Shown in pieces: positions 55,501-63,247 of a stretch of DNA of 64,000 bases; the stretch's first letter is position 1; each line of letters begins with the position of its first letter. The stretch covers positions 58,169,408-58,233,407 of the forward strand of contig OY829329.1 in the NCBI GenBank assembly GCA_963691655.1, in the 5' to 3' direction. Under the pieces are notes generated by a model. The model did no database searches, was not told where the DNA came from, and saw nothing but the letters and a program-made list of their open reading frames with translations. The position numbers and the translations under genes were made by a program. Source of the DNA: Toxonevra muliebris (Eukaryota; Arthropoda; Insecta; Diptera; Pallopteridae).

Positions 55501-56096
55501 GCAAAAACTAAGCGACAATCTTGATTTTGTTTTGTATGAGATCATTTCATTACCAAAAATGAATGCAAAAAAGCAAATAAAAATAAATACTAATAAAAAA
55601 TATTCACACATATGAGTCAAAATAAATGAAATTAAAATAAAAATGTGTAATATTGACAGCTGCTGTCAAATATTTGCACAATTTTAATTGAGAACGAACA
55701 CTGTTTTTTAAATAGAATAAACACATTAATTAGGAAAATATTTGTACTAATTTGCATACATAGTATGTATTTTAAATGAAGCGGTGTAAATGACTAAAAA
55801 AAAAAGCAGGTGGTTTCCTTAGAAATATAAAATATTTACAAAAATGACGAAATAAATTAAAATAGTTATAAATACAGTTATTTTCTTGACTATTTCTTAT
55901 GGCAAGCTCAAAAAAAAAAAAAAAAAAAGACGCTCTTGCTTTATTTAAAGCGAATAATAATAAAAATGACCATATATTACACTACTGCTCTATACAATAC
56001 TAACCCTTGACCAGCATTTAAATGCACCAATTGAGTTAGCCATGTTAAGAAGAGCAACCAAGTTGCGATATTGACTTTACGCTGATAACGTAACAT
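25300..56096 (-). CDS. Thioester-containing protein (TEP-1), complete, 19 exons
   Basis: Minus-strand exons in order: 56096-56005, 38200-38023, 37966-37488, 37414-37084, 34748-34560, 34490-34396, 34328-34217, 34158-33888, 33656-33519, 33448-33035, 32971-32840, 32771-32353, 32278-31931, 31854-31677, 31053-30698, 30617-30442, 29322-29199, 29132-28979, 25553-25300. They sum to 4440 nt, 1479 residues, with all phases closing and GT-AG junctions, in the usual TEP range. Order: signal peptide, MG domains ([12 protein letters not shown]), variable bait-like region, MG7/CUB, thioester GCGEQ at about 930-934 inside an alpha-helical TED, receptor-binding domain, cysteine-containing C-terminus and a GPI-like tail. 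TEPs opsonise microbes in insect haemolymph. The weakest join is exon 1 to exon 2 across a 17.8-kb intron; it is phase-compatible and yields GQGLYSII. It could be Tep2-, Tep3- or Tep4-like; I cannot tell which. Confidence 0.85.
25815..27300 (+). mobile_element. R1-like non-LTR reverse transcriptase remnant
   Basis: Scattered plus-strand pieces in different frames read as an R1-type RT: ILFPTRG and SDNKAPA (25960-26070), [17 protein letters not shown] (26350-26400), [11 protein letters not shown] (26467-26495), continued after an insertion by NVFNSA (26773-26790), ISKRKIVR (27040-27064), and [13 protein letters not shown] (27199-27237), which matches the R1 MPNxGGPR block. Many stops and shifts make it inactive. 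It lies in the last TEP-1 intron, antisense to that gene. Confidence 0.7.
26497..26758 (+). mobile_element. 5'-truncated non-LTR 3' end nested in the R1-like remnant
   Basis: A 262-bp insert is flanked by the 13-bp direct repeat AACGCTAGAAGTT (26484-26496 and 26759-26771). It encodes [18 protein letters not shown], the cysteine/histidine C-terminus of an RNase H-bearing non-LTR ORF2, and ends in an (AATAC)n tail at about 26736-26758. The tail plus target duplication shows target-primed insertion. Confidence 0.85.
27800..28958 (+). mobile_element. RNase H-bearing non-LTR retrotransposon, 5'-truncated
   Basis: The insert is flanked by a perfect 12-bp target duplication TATTTATTTGTA (27788-27799 and 28959-28970). 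It ends in an (ATA)n tail at 28945-28958. It carries the ORF2 C-terminus described in the next entry. Insertion is into TEP-1 intron 18, close to the 5' splice site. Confidence 0.88.
27809..28856 (+). pseudogene. ORF2 C-terminus: RNase H domain and cysteine motif
   Basis: The open frame 27809-28720 has a full RNase H domain: [27 protein letters not shown] and [18 protein letters not shown] supply the D-E-D-D residues. The segment after it ([17 protein letters not shown]) is typical of I/LOA-like elements. A frameshift near 28676 moves the terminal FCGEE...[13 protein letters not shown] region into another frame, stopping at 28854-28856. It is only lightly decayed. Confidence 0.75.
29517..30364 (-). 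mobile_element. Tc1/mariner element, doubly deleted (copy A)
   Basis: The 848-bp element sits between TA dinucleotides in a TEP-1 intron. The right end (CATTCATGCTCCCAA) is the inverted repeat of copies B and C; the left end is mutated (TAGGGTGTAAAAATG). The minus frame from 30193 gives the transposase N-terminus ([16 protein letters not shown]) through [11 protein letters not shown] deletion follows, and a second deletion near 29692 removes most of the catalytic part. It is non-autonomous. Confidence 0.85.
31205..31610 (+). repeat. Purine-rich (GA) tract in a TEP-1 intron
   Basis: About 400 bp is overwhelmingly A and G on the plus strand (GGGAAAAG, GAGAGGGGAAG and similar), without a fixed unit. 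Because TEP-1 is on the minus strand, its pre-mRNA would carry a long polypyrimidine stretch here, upstream of the acceptor at 31054. Confidence 0.7.
32353..32771 (-). CDS. TEP-1 exon 12: thioester exon
   Basis: It encodes the end of the MG7/CUB region and [20 protein letters not shown], with the Cys and Gln that form the intramolecular beta-cysteinyl-gamma-glutamyl thioester. The motif is unmutated. The exon ends at YLK before GTAATG and is in the same position as TEP-2 exon 59624-60153. Confidence 0.92.
35180..35460. mobile_element. Foldback-like MITE, unit 1
   Basis: It begins TGAGAGGCTGAGAAGAAAAG and ends CTTTTCCTCTCAGCCCGTCA, which are inverted repeats of about 20 bp. Further inverted pairs inside (TTCAGAGC and GCTCTGAA; AGCAAAAGTGAAA and TTTCACTTTTGCT) let the whole unit fold on itself. 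No coding content. Confidence 0.75.
35512..35812. mobile_element. Foldback-like MITE, unit 2
   Basis: This second unit, in the same orientation and about 50 bp after unit 1, shares most of its sequence and the same inverted ends. An extra internal copy of the CGAAATATGTTCAGAGC segment is present. Confidence 0.75.
38725..39692 (+). pseudogene. Reverse transcriptase fragment of the Jockey/CR1-type element
   Basis: RT motifs in order: [13 protein letters not shown] (motif A Asp), [20 protein letters not shown] (motif B), [10 protein letters not shown] (motif C, both catalytic Asp kept), and the thumb [11 protein letters not shown]...AKNLGIVF. The frame changes at about 39220-39240 and again near 39588, so the copy is inactive although the catalytic centre is preserved. 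Confidence 0.8.
38725..39769 (+). mobile_element. Jockey/CR1-type non-LTR retrotransposon, 5'-truncated
   Basis: In TEP-1 intron 1, antisense to the gene. It starts in the RT fingers ([19 protein letters not shown]), ends with [17 protein letters not shown], a stop near 39692, and an (AATA)n tail at 39751-39769. There is no RNase H domain, which fits Jockey or CR1-like elements. No target duplication was identified. Confidence 0.82.
39770..41800. other. TEP-1 intron 1, no gene recognised
   Basis: AT-rich sequence with poly-A at about 40325 and poly-T at about 40575 and 40795. Near 39810-39845, a C-rich segment ending TTGGATCCGCTAGTGG resembles one end of the hAT-like family at 62235-63247, but no partner end was found. 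Confidence 0.5.
41801..43136. mobile_element. piggyBac-like element with internal 16-bp palindromes
   Basis: The 1336-bp element is flanked by TTAA (41797-41800 and 43137-43140). Ends are perfect 13-bp inverted repeats, CCCTTAAATGCAT and ATGCATTTAAGGG. A perfect 16-bp palindrome GTACCATATATGGTAC occurs three times: 41817-41832, 42162-42177 and 42977-42992, the outer two close to the ends. Confidence 0.87.
42203..42646 (+). CDS. Open frame inside the piggyBac-like element, function unknown
   Basis: A 147-residue frame with an acidic N-terminal half ([17 protein letters not shown]) and a basic patch SPPRKKNK at about 92-99. Acidic N-terminal regions are common in piggyBac transposases, so it may be a transposase N-terminus, but no catalytic motif is present. 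A second frame (42694-42909) follows after a stop. Confidence 0.35.
   Translation: MDCSIRYGWHLLDEEKEWVDKGSDEFIGEIQIPQRVRNRAETNYNILNERAISGIFFINDELDVSIFEAFRISVPDVSTSIQVDLFIMTQEPSSPPRKKNKMLVSLTLVPPVDDITENDTKMLSSIGMISWARYAKNTASIKTLLLT
43838..44252. repeat. Diverged minisatellite, about 60-bp units, open on the minus strand
   Basis: About seven diverged units each contain AATATCTnATGGTCnGATTA followed 20-30 bp later by CAACACTCCCC-like text. The unit starts are near 43849, 43910, 43970, 44028, 44090, 44154 and 44212. A minus-strand frame (44325-43522, 267 codons) stays open through the whole array and reads periodic [17 protein letters not shown] segments. Mariner copy B abuts its end. Confidence 0.7.
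44254..45526 (+). mobile_element. Tc1/mariner element (copy B)
   Basis: The 1273-bp element is flanked by TA with near-perfect inverted repeats beginning TTGGGAGTATGAATGTATAA. It is in plus orientation, so opposite to TEP-1 and to copies A and C. It has one short internal deletion and point mutations. Confidence 0.92.
44425..45440 (+). pseudogene. mariner transposase, DD34D type, inactivated (copy B)
   Basis: The frame opens with [16 protein letters not shown] and a paired helix-turn-helix DNA-binding region. A TAA at 44683-44685 replaces the Gln codon seen in copy C. A deletion of about 17 bp near 44847 shifts the frame. The catalytic part then reads [23 protein letters not shown] and [13 protein letters not shown]; 34 residues separate the last two Asp, as in mariner (DD34D). 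A further shift near 45380 replaces the usual RMLPEKWEK end. The WVPYELKP linker favours a mauritiana-like rather than irritans-like subfamily. Confidence 0.85.
45640..46307. mobile_element. hAT-like non-autonomous element (copy 2, truncated)
   Basis: This is the reverse complement of much of 2838-3700: shared segments include ACATGAGGTTTGACT, AGTAACTGTTTTTGAT and the stretch around 46030-46145. It ends CCTGGCTACGGCCCTG at 46307, the inverted form of copy 1's start. The opposite end is missing, so no target duplication can be seen. Confidence 0.8.
46308..48780. other. TEP-1 intron 1, no gene recognised
   Basis: AT-rich sequence with short homopolymers. No convincing frame or domain was found. 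The plus-strand frame at 47753-48058 has hydrophobic stretches but no recognisable family. Confidence 0.5.
48783..48860 (-). repeat. Possible tRNA-derived SINE fragment
   Basis: On the minus strand, GACGGCTAGTGCTTTGAAC followed by GAGGTTCTGAGTTCAAAATC resembles a tRNA D-arm/box A and T-arm/box B at roughly tRNA spacing. Several consensus positions differ, and no acceptor-stem pairing was found, so it is not a functional tRNA. Confidence 0.3.
48898..50184 (-). mobile_element. Tc1/mariner element (copy C)
   Basis: The 1287-bp element is flanked by TA, with the same inverted repeats as copy B (TTGGGAGTATGAATGTATAA at the left). It is the longest of the three copies and lies in TEP-1 intron 1 in the gene's own orientation. 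Confidence 0.93.
48974..50013 (-). pseudogene. mariner transposase, DD34D type, inactivated (copy C)
   Basis: The N-terminal frame (50013-49555) carries the DNA-binding half, with [20 protein letters not shown] intact. An extra base in an A-run near 49585 shifts the frame at RQKK. Two nonsense codons follow, where copy B reads KKSWGPPGH. From 49441 the catalytic half is open to 48974 and ends [20 protein letters not shown], the complete C-terminus. HDNARPH and APSDYHLF are kept. Three lesions inactivate it. Confidence 0.87.
50685..50854. mobile_element. pogo-like MITE (copy 1)
   Basis: A 170-bp element between TA dinucleotides. Ends CAGTAATCCCCGGTTAATTG and CAATTAGGCAGGGATTACTG are inverted repeats. 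Several TTAATTG motifs recur inside. CAGTA ends with a TA target fit pogo-type Tc1/mariner elements. Confidence 0.8.
51992..52188. mobile_element. Long-TIR MITE
   Basis: A 197-bp hairpin. TGCACTATAGGAACTTTTAC at the left is mirrored by the right end, and about 40 bp on each side pair with few mismatches (through TTACCCAATTTTCTGGCCA). TGCA at each end could be a 4-bp target duplication or part of the repeat; as a palindrome it cannot decide. Confidence 0.78.
52440..53060 (+). pseudogene. Non-LTR reverse transcriptase 3' fragment, decayed
   Basis: Pieces read [20 protein letters not shown], then [40 protein letters not shown] and, further on, [18 protein letters not shown]. This is the RT thumb and C-terminal region of a Jockey/CR1-like element. 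Multiple stops and shifts are present. No tail is identified. Confidence 0.7.
53128..53195 (-). repeat. Possible tRNA-like SINE head
   Basis: The minus strand reads GACGTGGCGTAGTGGTTAAT, with a good A-box (TGGCGTAGTGG) and GCCCTGGCCTGCAACG after it, then a T-run. No box B follows at tRNA distance. It is probably a SINE head fragment rather than a tRNA gene. Confidence 0.35.
53235..54190. repeat. Degenerate CTGATTG-type minisatellite
   Basis: Nearly 1 kb of diverged units such as TCTCTGATTGCCTCTAA and TGCTTCTGACTG, about 14-18 bp apart. It is strongly pyrimidine-biased on the plus strand. It sits between the RT fragment and the second pogo-like copy. Confidence 0.75.
54236..54408. mobile_element. 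pogo-like MITE (copy 2, diverged)
   Basis: It starts CATTAATCCCCGTTGAATTG and ends AGAGATTACTATA, diverged forms of copy 1's ends. GCAATTAA motifs recur inside. Its length (about 173 bp) matches copy 1. Confidence 0.6.
54538..54570 (+). other. GC-rich hairpin followed by a T-run
   Basis: GCCCCAG, a 3-base loop TAA and CTGGGGC are followed by TA and a run of about 15 T. In form it resembles an intrinsic terminator. In an insect nucleus it could at most stop RNA polymerase III, and no Pol III gene is seen beside it. Function unknown. Confidence 0.3.
54969..55085. mobile_element. Short hAT-like remnant
   Basis: The right end TTAGATCCGCCAGTG with an inner run of CCCC/CCCTCC resembles the ends of the family at 62235-63247. 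The left end CAGCGCATCCAG is a weak partner. No target duplication is visible. Confidence 0.35.
55206..55535. repeat. Perfect 165-bp tandem duplication
   Basis: Units 55206-55370 and 55371-55535 appear identical base for base, including a run of 10 A. Both contain TGTGTGTTAATTACAATATA. It lies 0.5 kb inside TEP-1 intron 1 from the signal-peptide exon. It is either very recent or an assembly artefact. Confidence 0.92.
56005..56096 (-). CDS. TEP-1 exon 1: signal peptide
   Basis: The ATG at 56096-56094 encodes [20 protein letters not shown] followed by [11 protein letters not shown], a basic N-terminus, hydrophobic core and small-residue end typical of a signal peptide. The donor after 56005 is GG/GTTAGT. 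The exon leaves phase 2, which exon 2 (38200) needs to read [20 protein letters not shown]. It is not preceded by another plausible exon in frame. Confidence 0.75.
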
Positions 56097-57746
56097 TTTT
56101 GTTGTTGTAGTATTTAATATAGTTACGCTCTTTTGAACATCGGCACTCAAGAAGAGACGAGATCACTTTTTTTATATTTATTCCACTTTTGTTTTTTTTT
56201 TTTATGGCTTTTTTTATATTCAATTCTTTTATTTCGCTTTCATATATATATATATATATATTTTTTTTTTTTGTATAAATTTTCTAAGATTTTGGCAATA
56301 TTTTGTTTGTTTGTATTCTTAGCTAAAAACACACTCAAGTGCGCGCACACACACACACAGGTACACAATTGCACACATGAACCTCCAGTAAACAATAAGC
56401 GCAACAAGTTGTTGCTGTTGTTTCTGTTGTCGTCGTCGTTATTATAATTATATGCTGTTGTTGTCTTTCTGTCAGCAGCAACAATGTGGGCATGCAGTCA
56501 GCCTATTTACCTGTCTCTCTGTCTGTTTGTTTGTCCGGTTGTTTCTTACTGTTTGTTTTTTCTTCTACACTTTAAGCTTTCGTTTATAACACAATCACTT
56601 TTGTTTCTTATTTTTCAATTTCTTTTACGCCTGACACTTCCGTTTTTATTTGTTGCCATGAGTTGTTCGTTTGCTTTGCCGTCTTAAACTAATTTTAGCC
56701 AAGTTAAGTTTAGACGCTTAAACTGATTCATACACTTCAATTGCCAGTTGTTTTTTTCTTGTTTTAGCTTTCAAGATGCTTAACGCTCTCATCGCACATA
56801 CACTGTTTAGAATGTAGCTTACAAAAATAAGCTTTGCTATTTTCTTCTTCTTCTTTGCTTGCAATGTGCAGAAAGCATTTTTGGTTGTTGTACTGGGTTG
56901 GAAAAAGTAGTTGGCAATAATGCAAACAGAAAAATTTTTAATGTTAACAGTTCGGAGAAGTTTCTAAGCTACTAATTTTGAAAAATTTTGCGTTATTACT
57001 GATATACCTACCTAAAGCACACTTGAAATATTGCCTAAATTCAGAACAAAACTTAAGTCGGTGTTCAGACTAGATTTATATCTAAGTTCAGACCAAAACT
57101 CAAACCGAATTTTAAACTTAGAAACAGATCAAAACTATTAGCAAACTCTCCAAAAGTAGAGTTTCTATAAATTGATCTAAAATTTTAGAGCTAATGAAGT
57201 GCAACTGTATATAATAAATAGTGTGTAAAATGAACACTGGAATTAACCCACCAGAGAACAAGAAAAACAACGTGAAAGCGTACAATGCACCTAGAAATAC
57301 GCGAACAATGGAAATTTTTGAGAAGACGCACGACCGGTCATGATGGAAGCGATTTGCTGCTGATCTGTCAAAAACTAAAAGGTAAAGGAAGAAAAACTTT
57401 TGAAATTTAGATGCTCATTCTTTTTTGAAGTATCACACCAACAAAAACTGGATCTGATAGAAAGCGACCTTAACATCAGAATTCTTAAGAGACTGATGCT
57501 AAAGAAATCTTGAGATCTATTCAGATAGGGTCAGCAGCTCCCACATCTGCGAATCCGGAACCATCAGTCATGTGCACATGCCGCGAAGCCGTGGAATAAA
57601 TACAGAAACCTTTATACATAATTTTCTAAGATTTGTAGGTACATTTTAGTTTAATTTTCAAATTTCCTCAAATTTACAAAATTTAACTAATATATTTGTC
57701 TTTTTCTCAAAAGTATATCCAGAATTTCGGTACATTAACTCTGATT
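56097..57746. promoter_or_regulatory. Region between TEP-2 stop and TEP-1 start
   Basis: It holds the TEP-1 5' UTR and promoter and the TEP-2 3' flank. Visible features: (TA)n at about 56243-56262 with flanking T-runs, (CA)n at about 56343-56360, GTTGTT-rich sequence at 56405-56470, and a short CAGACCAAAA-type repeat patch at 57030-57140. No clear TATA box or initiator can be assigned from sequence alone. Confidence 0.4.
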
Positions 57747-60700
57747 TCATTCGTCATCCTCACACTCGATGGAACATTCGTCGTCACTGCACATTTCACA
57801 CAGCGGTGATGGAATTTCATAATAATAAATGCCAGATTTTCCAGAATCAATATAATCGTAGACTTTAATTAGTGATGGTTTCAATTCGGCTACTTTGTGC
57901 AGGCGGATGGCTTTAAGCGAAAATTGTATTTGCTTAAAAGCCTCCAAACTTGTAAAATAGATAATAAGTTTTGTATCCGCATTTTGTAATTCAACGTGCT
58001 AAAAGTAGAATTCAAGAATTCAGTATACACATTTTCGGATATTTGCAGGTAATGAACATTAAACATACATCAATTTCCGAGATTTTTGGATCGCTCGCTA
58101 AATATTCCGTATCAGCTGCATAGCCTGTAGGCAGATGTACCTCCATGAGCACCATATTTGTTTTTGCAACATCCAAGCGAACATCTATATCCAAAGCATT
58201 TAATTTGAAATCAATTTGCAAATGTAATAAAGAATCCTCTTTCAGTGTGTTAACATTAATGATGAAATCATCATCTGCAGCATTTTTTAAAATATTATAA
58301 CGATACGAAACTTGGAGAACCGCAGTACCAAGACCTCTAGTTTTCAGCTCGATATCGCGAATTTTGTTATCCAACTTGAGTAAATGAAAAGACAAACAAT
58401 AAGATACCAATTAAAAATAGACAAAAGAATTAAATTTATATACTAACCACAAGTTTCTGCATCTCGAAATTATCTTTATCGCTAATCGTGAAAGTGCCCT
58501 GTAGTGCTGAATTTGATAAATCAACAATATCGATAATTAAATTTGCGTTTTCGACCGTATTTTTAGTGGAGAATTTCGCTAAAGCTGCCAAGCCTACTGC
58601 TGTTTCTTGCGTCGATGCAAATCCACCATTACTATTACGCTTTGAGATTAACCATTTTACCGTAGGTTCCACATGCTCATTCAAATCTAGCAGAGCCATA
58701 AGCACGTAAGAGGTAACCTCATTGTCATGCGTTGCTGGACTTATCCAATTATTAATATCTGCCCTTTTAGTCCACCATTTGTATTCATTATCAGTTTTTG
58801 CTTTCTCTTCCAGTTTGGGCAAAATGTTTTTAACTACCTCAGGTTTGCGTATTTGCAATACATATGCCGTAATGGAAAGTGAATACATATCAGCATCATC
58901 AATGTGTATATTGTTCTCTAGATATTGGTAGCCTCGATTAATGACGTCATTGTACTTATTTGCCACATGTTTATCCTCAAGAAATGCCAATAGCACAAAT
59001 GCTGTTATAACGATATTATTGTGATAGGTTAAGTCTGTAAGTGAGCCGTCTTCAACGAAACGTCCTTCGGCGTTCTGTTTTTTAGATAAAAACATAAAGC
59101 CTTCATCCAATATTTTCGAATCGATAGTTATATGTTTGGATGCTTGTTGAAATGAGCGCATGACGTAAGCGGTCAGCCAAGTACTACCTTTTGAATTTGA
59201 ATTTTTGCCCCAAGTGCTAAAGGAACCATCATCGTGTCTATAATTCAATTCATTTTGATAGCCAACTTCTATAAAATTCTTTGCTGCTTTTTCAATTTTC
59301 GTAGTTAATTTTCCAATGGACTGTGCAAAGAAAAAAATTAAGTTAAGTATTATAAATTAAATCACGGTCTGCTCGCTTAAAGTAATTTAATCTTAAAAAT
59401 GAATAGAAATACTCATTATAAAATAAGTGCATTTGAAAATGTTATCTTGAAATAACATTATTCGCAAATATTTGTATAAGAATACTCGCGCTTCTTTTTC
59501 ACTTATTCTATTGTTATATTCGCATACTCAAATTTGAGTCTAAGCTAATTTAAACGAACAGAACGTACTGAATCAAATGTATCGATACTATTGAAATCTT
59601 TTCAATTAAACTACATTACATACCTTCAAATAATCCAATACCATTATATTTGGTACTAAATAAATCATATTTTGTTCACCGCAACCCACAGGTTTTCGTA
59701 TCAAATTCTCAAGCGCGTCAGGATTACTAATCGTCGATAACATGGAACCTAGAATATATTGCGTTGTGGTTACTTCAATATATTCTGTATTGGGTATACG
59801 ATCATCTGGTATATCAATTTTAAATTTCCTTTTTTCTCCCGCTTTCATCAGATGCTCATGATTTTTAAATTCGGTTAGACCTTCTGGTTCTACCTTTAAT
59901 TTTATTTCTAAAGTGTCTGTATATTCAATACTCTCTGCTGTAATTTTCAAAGTTATATAACCAATACGTTTCGGACGTATTGCAAAGTACACAGTCACTC
60001 CATCGTTAACTGGGGCCAAGCTCAGAAGAGATTGTTTTGCTTCATCTTCCTCGATAAATTCGAAATCATCATCATTCTTGCTCAAGGTAACGCCGACCTG
60101 TAGCTCGTATTTCATATAATTGTAAACAACTACCGGAATTAATATAGCTTCACCTGTTAAGAAGAGTGTTTAGTTCAGTTGGTATAAGTGTTTATCATCA
60201 AATACGCACCTCTTTTAATTGAGTATGGCAAATTTGTGGTAATAAAAAATTTTATAAAGGTTTGTATCTCGACAGGTGTCTTGGTTAGTGCCAAACCGGT
60301 ATCAGGGTTTAATGAAAACCCTGTAACGATCCATGTTGTTATCGTATCTGGTACAGTTTTTTTTAGTTCAATTAACATTTTATTCGTGCTGTTAGGGAAG
60401 TTTATACATTTCATATTAAATAAAGAAATTATAAAAAAATAAATTTAATATCAGTATGTAAGTACCTTTCGAAATCGTCGAAGAACCAAGTCTCTGGAAA
60501 TTTTGAACGCGGCGTGTTTATTGAACGCTTTATAAATTTCGGGTCTCCTTTTTCCTTATCTAAAATGATAGTAATTATAATAAAAGATCAAAGGGAAGCT
60601 TAAATAATTATTAAGTAATTAACCTACCTTCTTTTTCGTAGGTAAATGGGAAATGTGCATTTGTTAGGGTAACCAGGCCGCTCTCTTCACCAGGATATGA

Positions 60701-61901
60701 ATTTTTTGTTTCCAAGTATATCTCGGGTACTTCACTTGTGAAACTTTCAAAATCATCAAGAATGTCACTGGCACTCAAATCATTACCCGCCTTTAAAAGC
60801 AAAACACTTTTATCCACCGCTAATAAGCCGACATACGAATTTATATCGGTTTTGACTTTTAATTTTATTTCTTCAGCGGGTTTAGTTGCATTTGGCGCAC
60901 GTATAGTTAGCTAAAGTCAATTAAGAATTTGTATTAATTTCCAAAATTTTTTCATTTACTAAAAACATGTTTACCTTATTTTGAAATTGTTTGGGTAATT
61001 TGAAACTGGTCTCATAAAATCTATAATTATTATTTTCCACGAAATGCACATAAATATAAGCTTCCGGAATCATCTCAAATGTTGGCGTAATTTGAAAGAC
61101 ATACGATTCCGTTTCATCATCATCATCAATGCTAACAATGTCACTAGCAGCAATATTGCCACCCGATGATATTATATAAATAAAATCTTTGAAGGGCACA
61201 TCCGATTTTAAGTGCACAATTATAGGTTTCCCGATTTTCGGACTACATAAATAGATTAAATATATGTGGAAGAGAATTATTGAAGTTTTTATAAAACTAT
61301 TATAATGTTATTATAGAGATTTTATACTAACTTTAACGTCTTTACATGCACACCCACTTTATCCTCTTCTATGAATTTTTGACGAATCAGTTCTCTATAT
61401 ACCGTAATACCGTCATATAATATTTCGAAAACAATTTTTTCGTCCATACCACATTTCATAGAAACTGATGTCTCGCCTTTGTCATTCAACTGTTTAGTTA
61501 TAGTTTCGTCACCATTTTCCTCATCTCTTAGAATGATATTTATCCTTTTTTTATTATTCTTATCCACATTAGTAACACTTATCGGATATGCAAACATATC
61601 ATCGGGACTTTCACATTCAGCTACAGTTTTTGGGGTTTTTATAATTGTTGGATGCTGCATTACATCGATTTTAACTGAAGTGCTTTGGTCTTCGTTTGTT
61701 ATGTTATCCTTAACTTTCACCTGTATGTGTAATCTCTCATTGAAACTATTTTCAAGCCCTTTTGGCAGTATTGATTTCATGTCGATGGTTATTTCATTTT
61801 TACCTTCTACATATTTTGTCATATTGTACAAATTTGTCATATTAAAACTTTTAAATATATTAATAGTTGCATATCCTTTCACTGGTTTGCCATAAGTATA
61901 T
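57747..61901 (-). CDS. Thioester-containing protein (TEP-2), 5' exons absent from window
   Basis: Minus-strand exons: 61901-61332, 61242-60975, 60910-60628, 60559-60466, 60388-60210, 60153-59624, 59320-58448, 58374-58069, 57998-57747. They total 3355 nt, 1117 residues plus stop, with all phases closing. The first exon aligns with TEP-1 exon 4 (YTYGKPVKGYAT against [12 protein letters not shown]), so about 250 N-terminal residues (signal, MG1, MG2) are missing. GCGEQNMIYLVPNIMVLDYL in 59624-60153 is the intact thioester. The C-terminus has a short cysteine cluster (CEMC....C...C) and ends in an acidic ECEDDE with no hydrophobic tail, so the product is probably secreted. Nine exons cover what TEP-1 does in sixteen. 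The missing exons may lie past 64000. Confidence 0.83.
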
Positions 61902-62039
61902 CTAGAAATAAATAGGAGGATGGTTGCATAATATTTGATGTTTGAGTGATAATAAAGTATTTTACTGGCCATTGATAAACTAAATTTATTATTGGATCTT
62001 TCATTAGAATTATGGTGTACGATGACTGATAAAGTTAAC

Positions 62040-62165
62040 ATTTCTTTATATTTGGCTTATCATTAATAAAAATATACGACAGAAATGCATATGTATTAGA
62101 CTAATTTATATGAAGCCCGTGAAATATAATACATTTAAACTATTTAATGTTTCTTCATAAAGAAT
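62040..62165. repeat. Segment duplicated at 63336-63445
   Basis: TTATATTTGGCTTATCAT, GCCCGTGAAATATAAT and TTTAATGTTTCTTCATAA all recur in order at 63336-63445 with small changes. The two copies are direct and lie on either side of the hAT-like element, outside its ends. Confidence 0.65.
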
Positions 62166-62234
62166 TGCATGCAAATTGAAATAATAATTTATTATTTATA
62201 ATTTTAACTGCAATCAGCTCATAATAATATAAGC

Positions 62235-63247
62235 CAGTGACGGACTCAGGAAATCTCTTTGGAGGAGGAAAAATAAATATAAGTAGAATTTTTATATAAG
62301 TTATTACTGTTTGAAAAAAAGAATTTGTTTGTGATTTTCGATCGAATTCCCCGCATTGGTATAATTTCATATTATAACAGCGATACACGCACTTTCCATA
62401 TAAACATTTGACAAAAACGAACGAAATCAACCTCAGTGAGTGTTATTTTAAGGCGACCCTGAACTTTCTCGGGCCAAAACTTAACAAATTTTTATGGGAC
62501 TGGTAGATTAATAGAAACGTACTTTCTGACTCTTGAATTTTTAACATATAAGCTTCAGCCAACTTTTGGACATAAAAGTTATCAAAGGATAAGACATCGG
62601 GTTTCTTTTGACTCAAATAAAAAATAGCAAAACTTTGTTTTGAGAAAAACGGGTTCAAAGTTTTGACTATCGGTTTTTAACATATAAAATGTACTTCATC
62701 TTCTTTATGACGGTTTAACGTAATTTGTTAGTTTACAGATTAGTCAACAATGATTAAGAGCTATTAATCAGGAGGTGGTGGACGAAGGCATAGCTAAGCC
62801 TTTCTAAACGGCCGAAAGGGAAGTCGAAGCGCCGCGCGTCTGTTTTGGCCTGAATAACACTCGCCGTTATAATCGTCTATATATACGAAAGCACTCTTCG
62901 TTCTCTAAAATCTAAAATACTTTCGAAATATAACACTTTCAAAAAGCACACTTTTTTAAAAATCGATTTCTCCAAACCAATAAATTGCAGGGCCTGCTTA
63001 AGAAAAGATGAAGATTTTAAGACCCAAAATATGAAATATTTCATAAGTTAATGGTTTTTATTACATACAATTTGACAAAAAATATTCTACAGACTTTAAT
63101 TACTAAAAGCTGAACGACTTCAAATTCCCCGCAAAAAACAGCTCATTCCCCGATTTCCCGCACCAAGTAAAATTTAAGTAAAATCCACGCGAGTTGGCAT
63201 CGCTGGTGTGGGGTGAACTTTTTCCTCCCCCCTTATATCCGCTACTG
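62235..63247. mobile_element. hAT-like TIR element upstream of TEP-2
   Basis: Ends CAGTGACGGACT and ATCCGCTACTG are inverted, with GGAGGAGGAAAA and TTTTTCCTCC just inside. Flanking octamers ATATAAGC and TGATAAGC agree at six of eight positions, fitting an aged hAT target duplication. No transposase frame was recognised. Confidence 0.65.

Noticed and set aside
56133..56687. Plus-strand frames with hydrophobic stretches near the TEP-1 start
   Set aside because: They arise from T-rich sequence; the minus strand carries the signal-peptide exon and promoter here.
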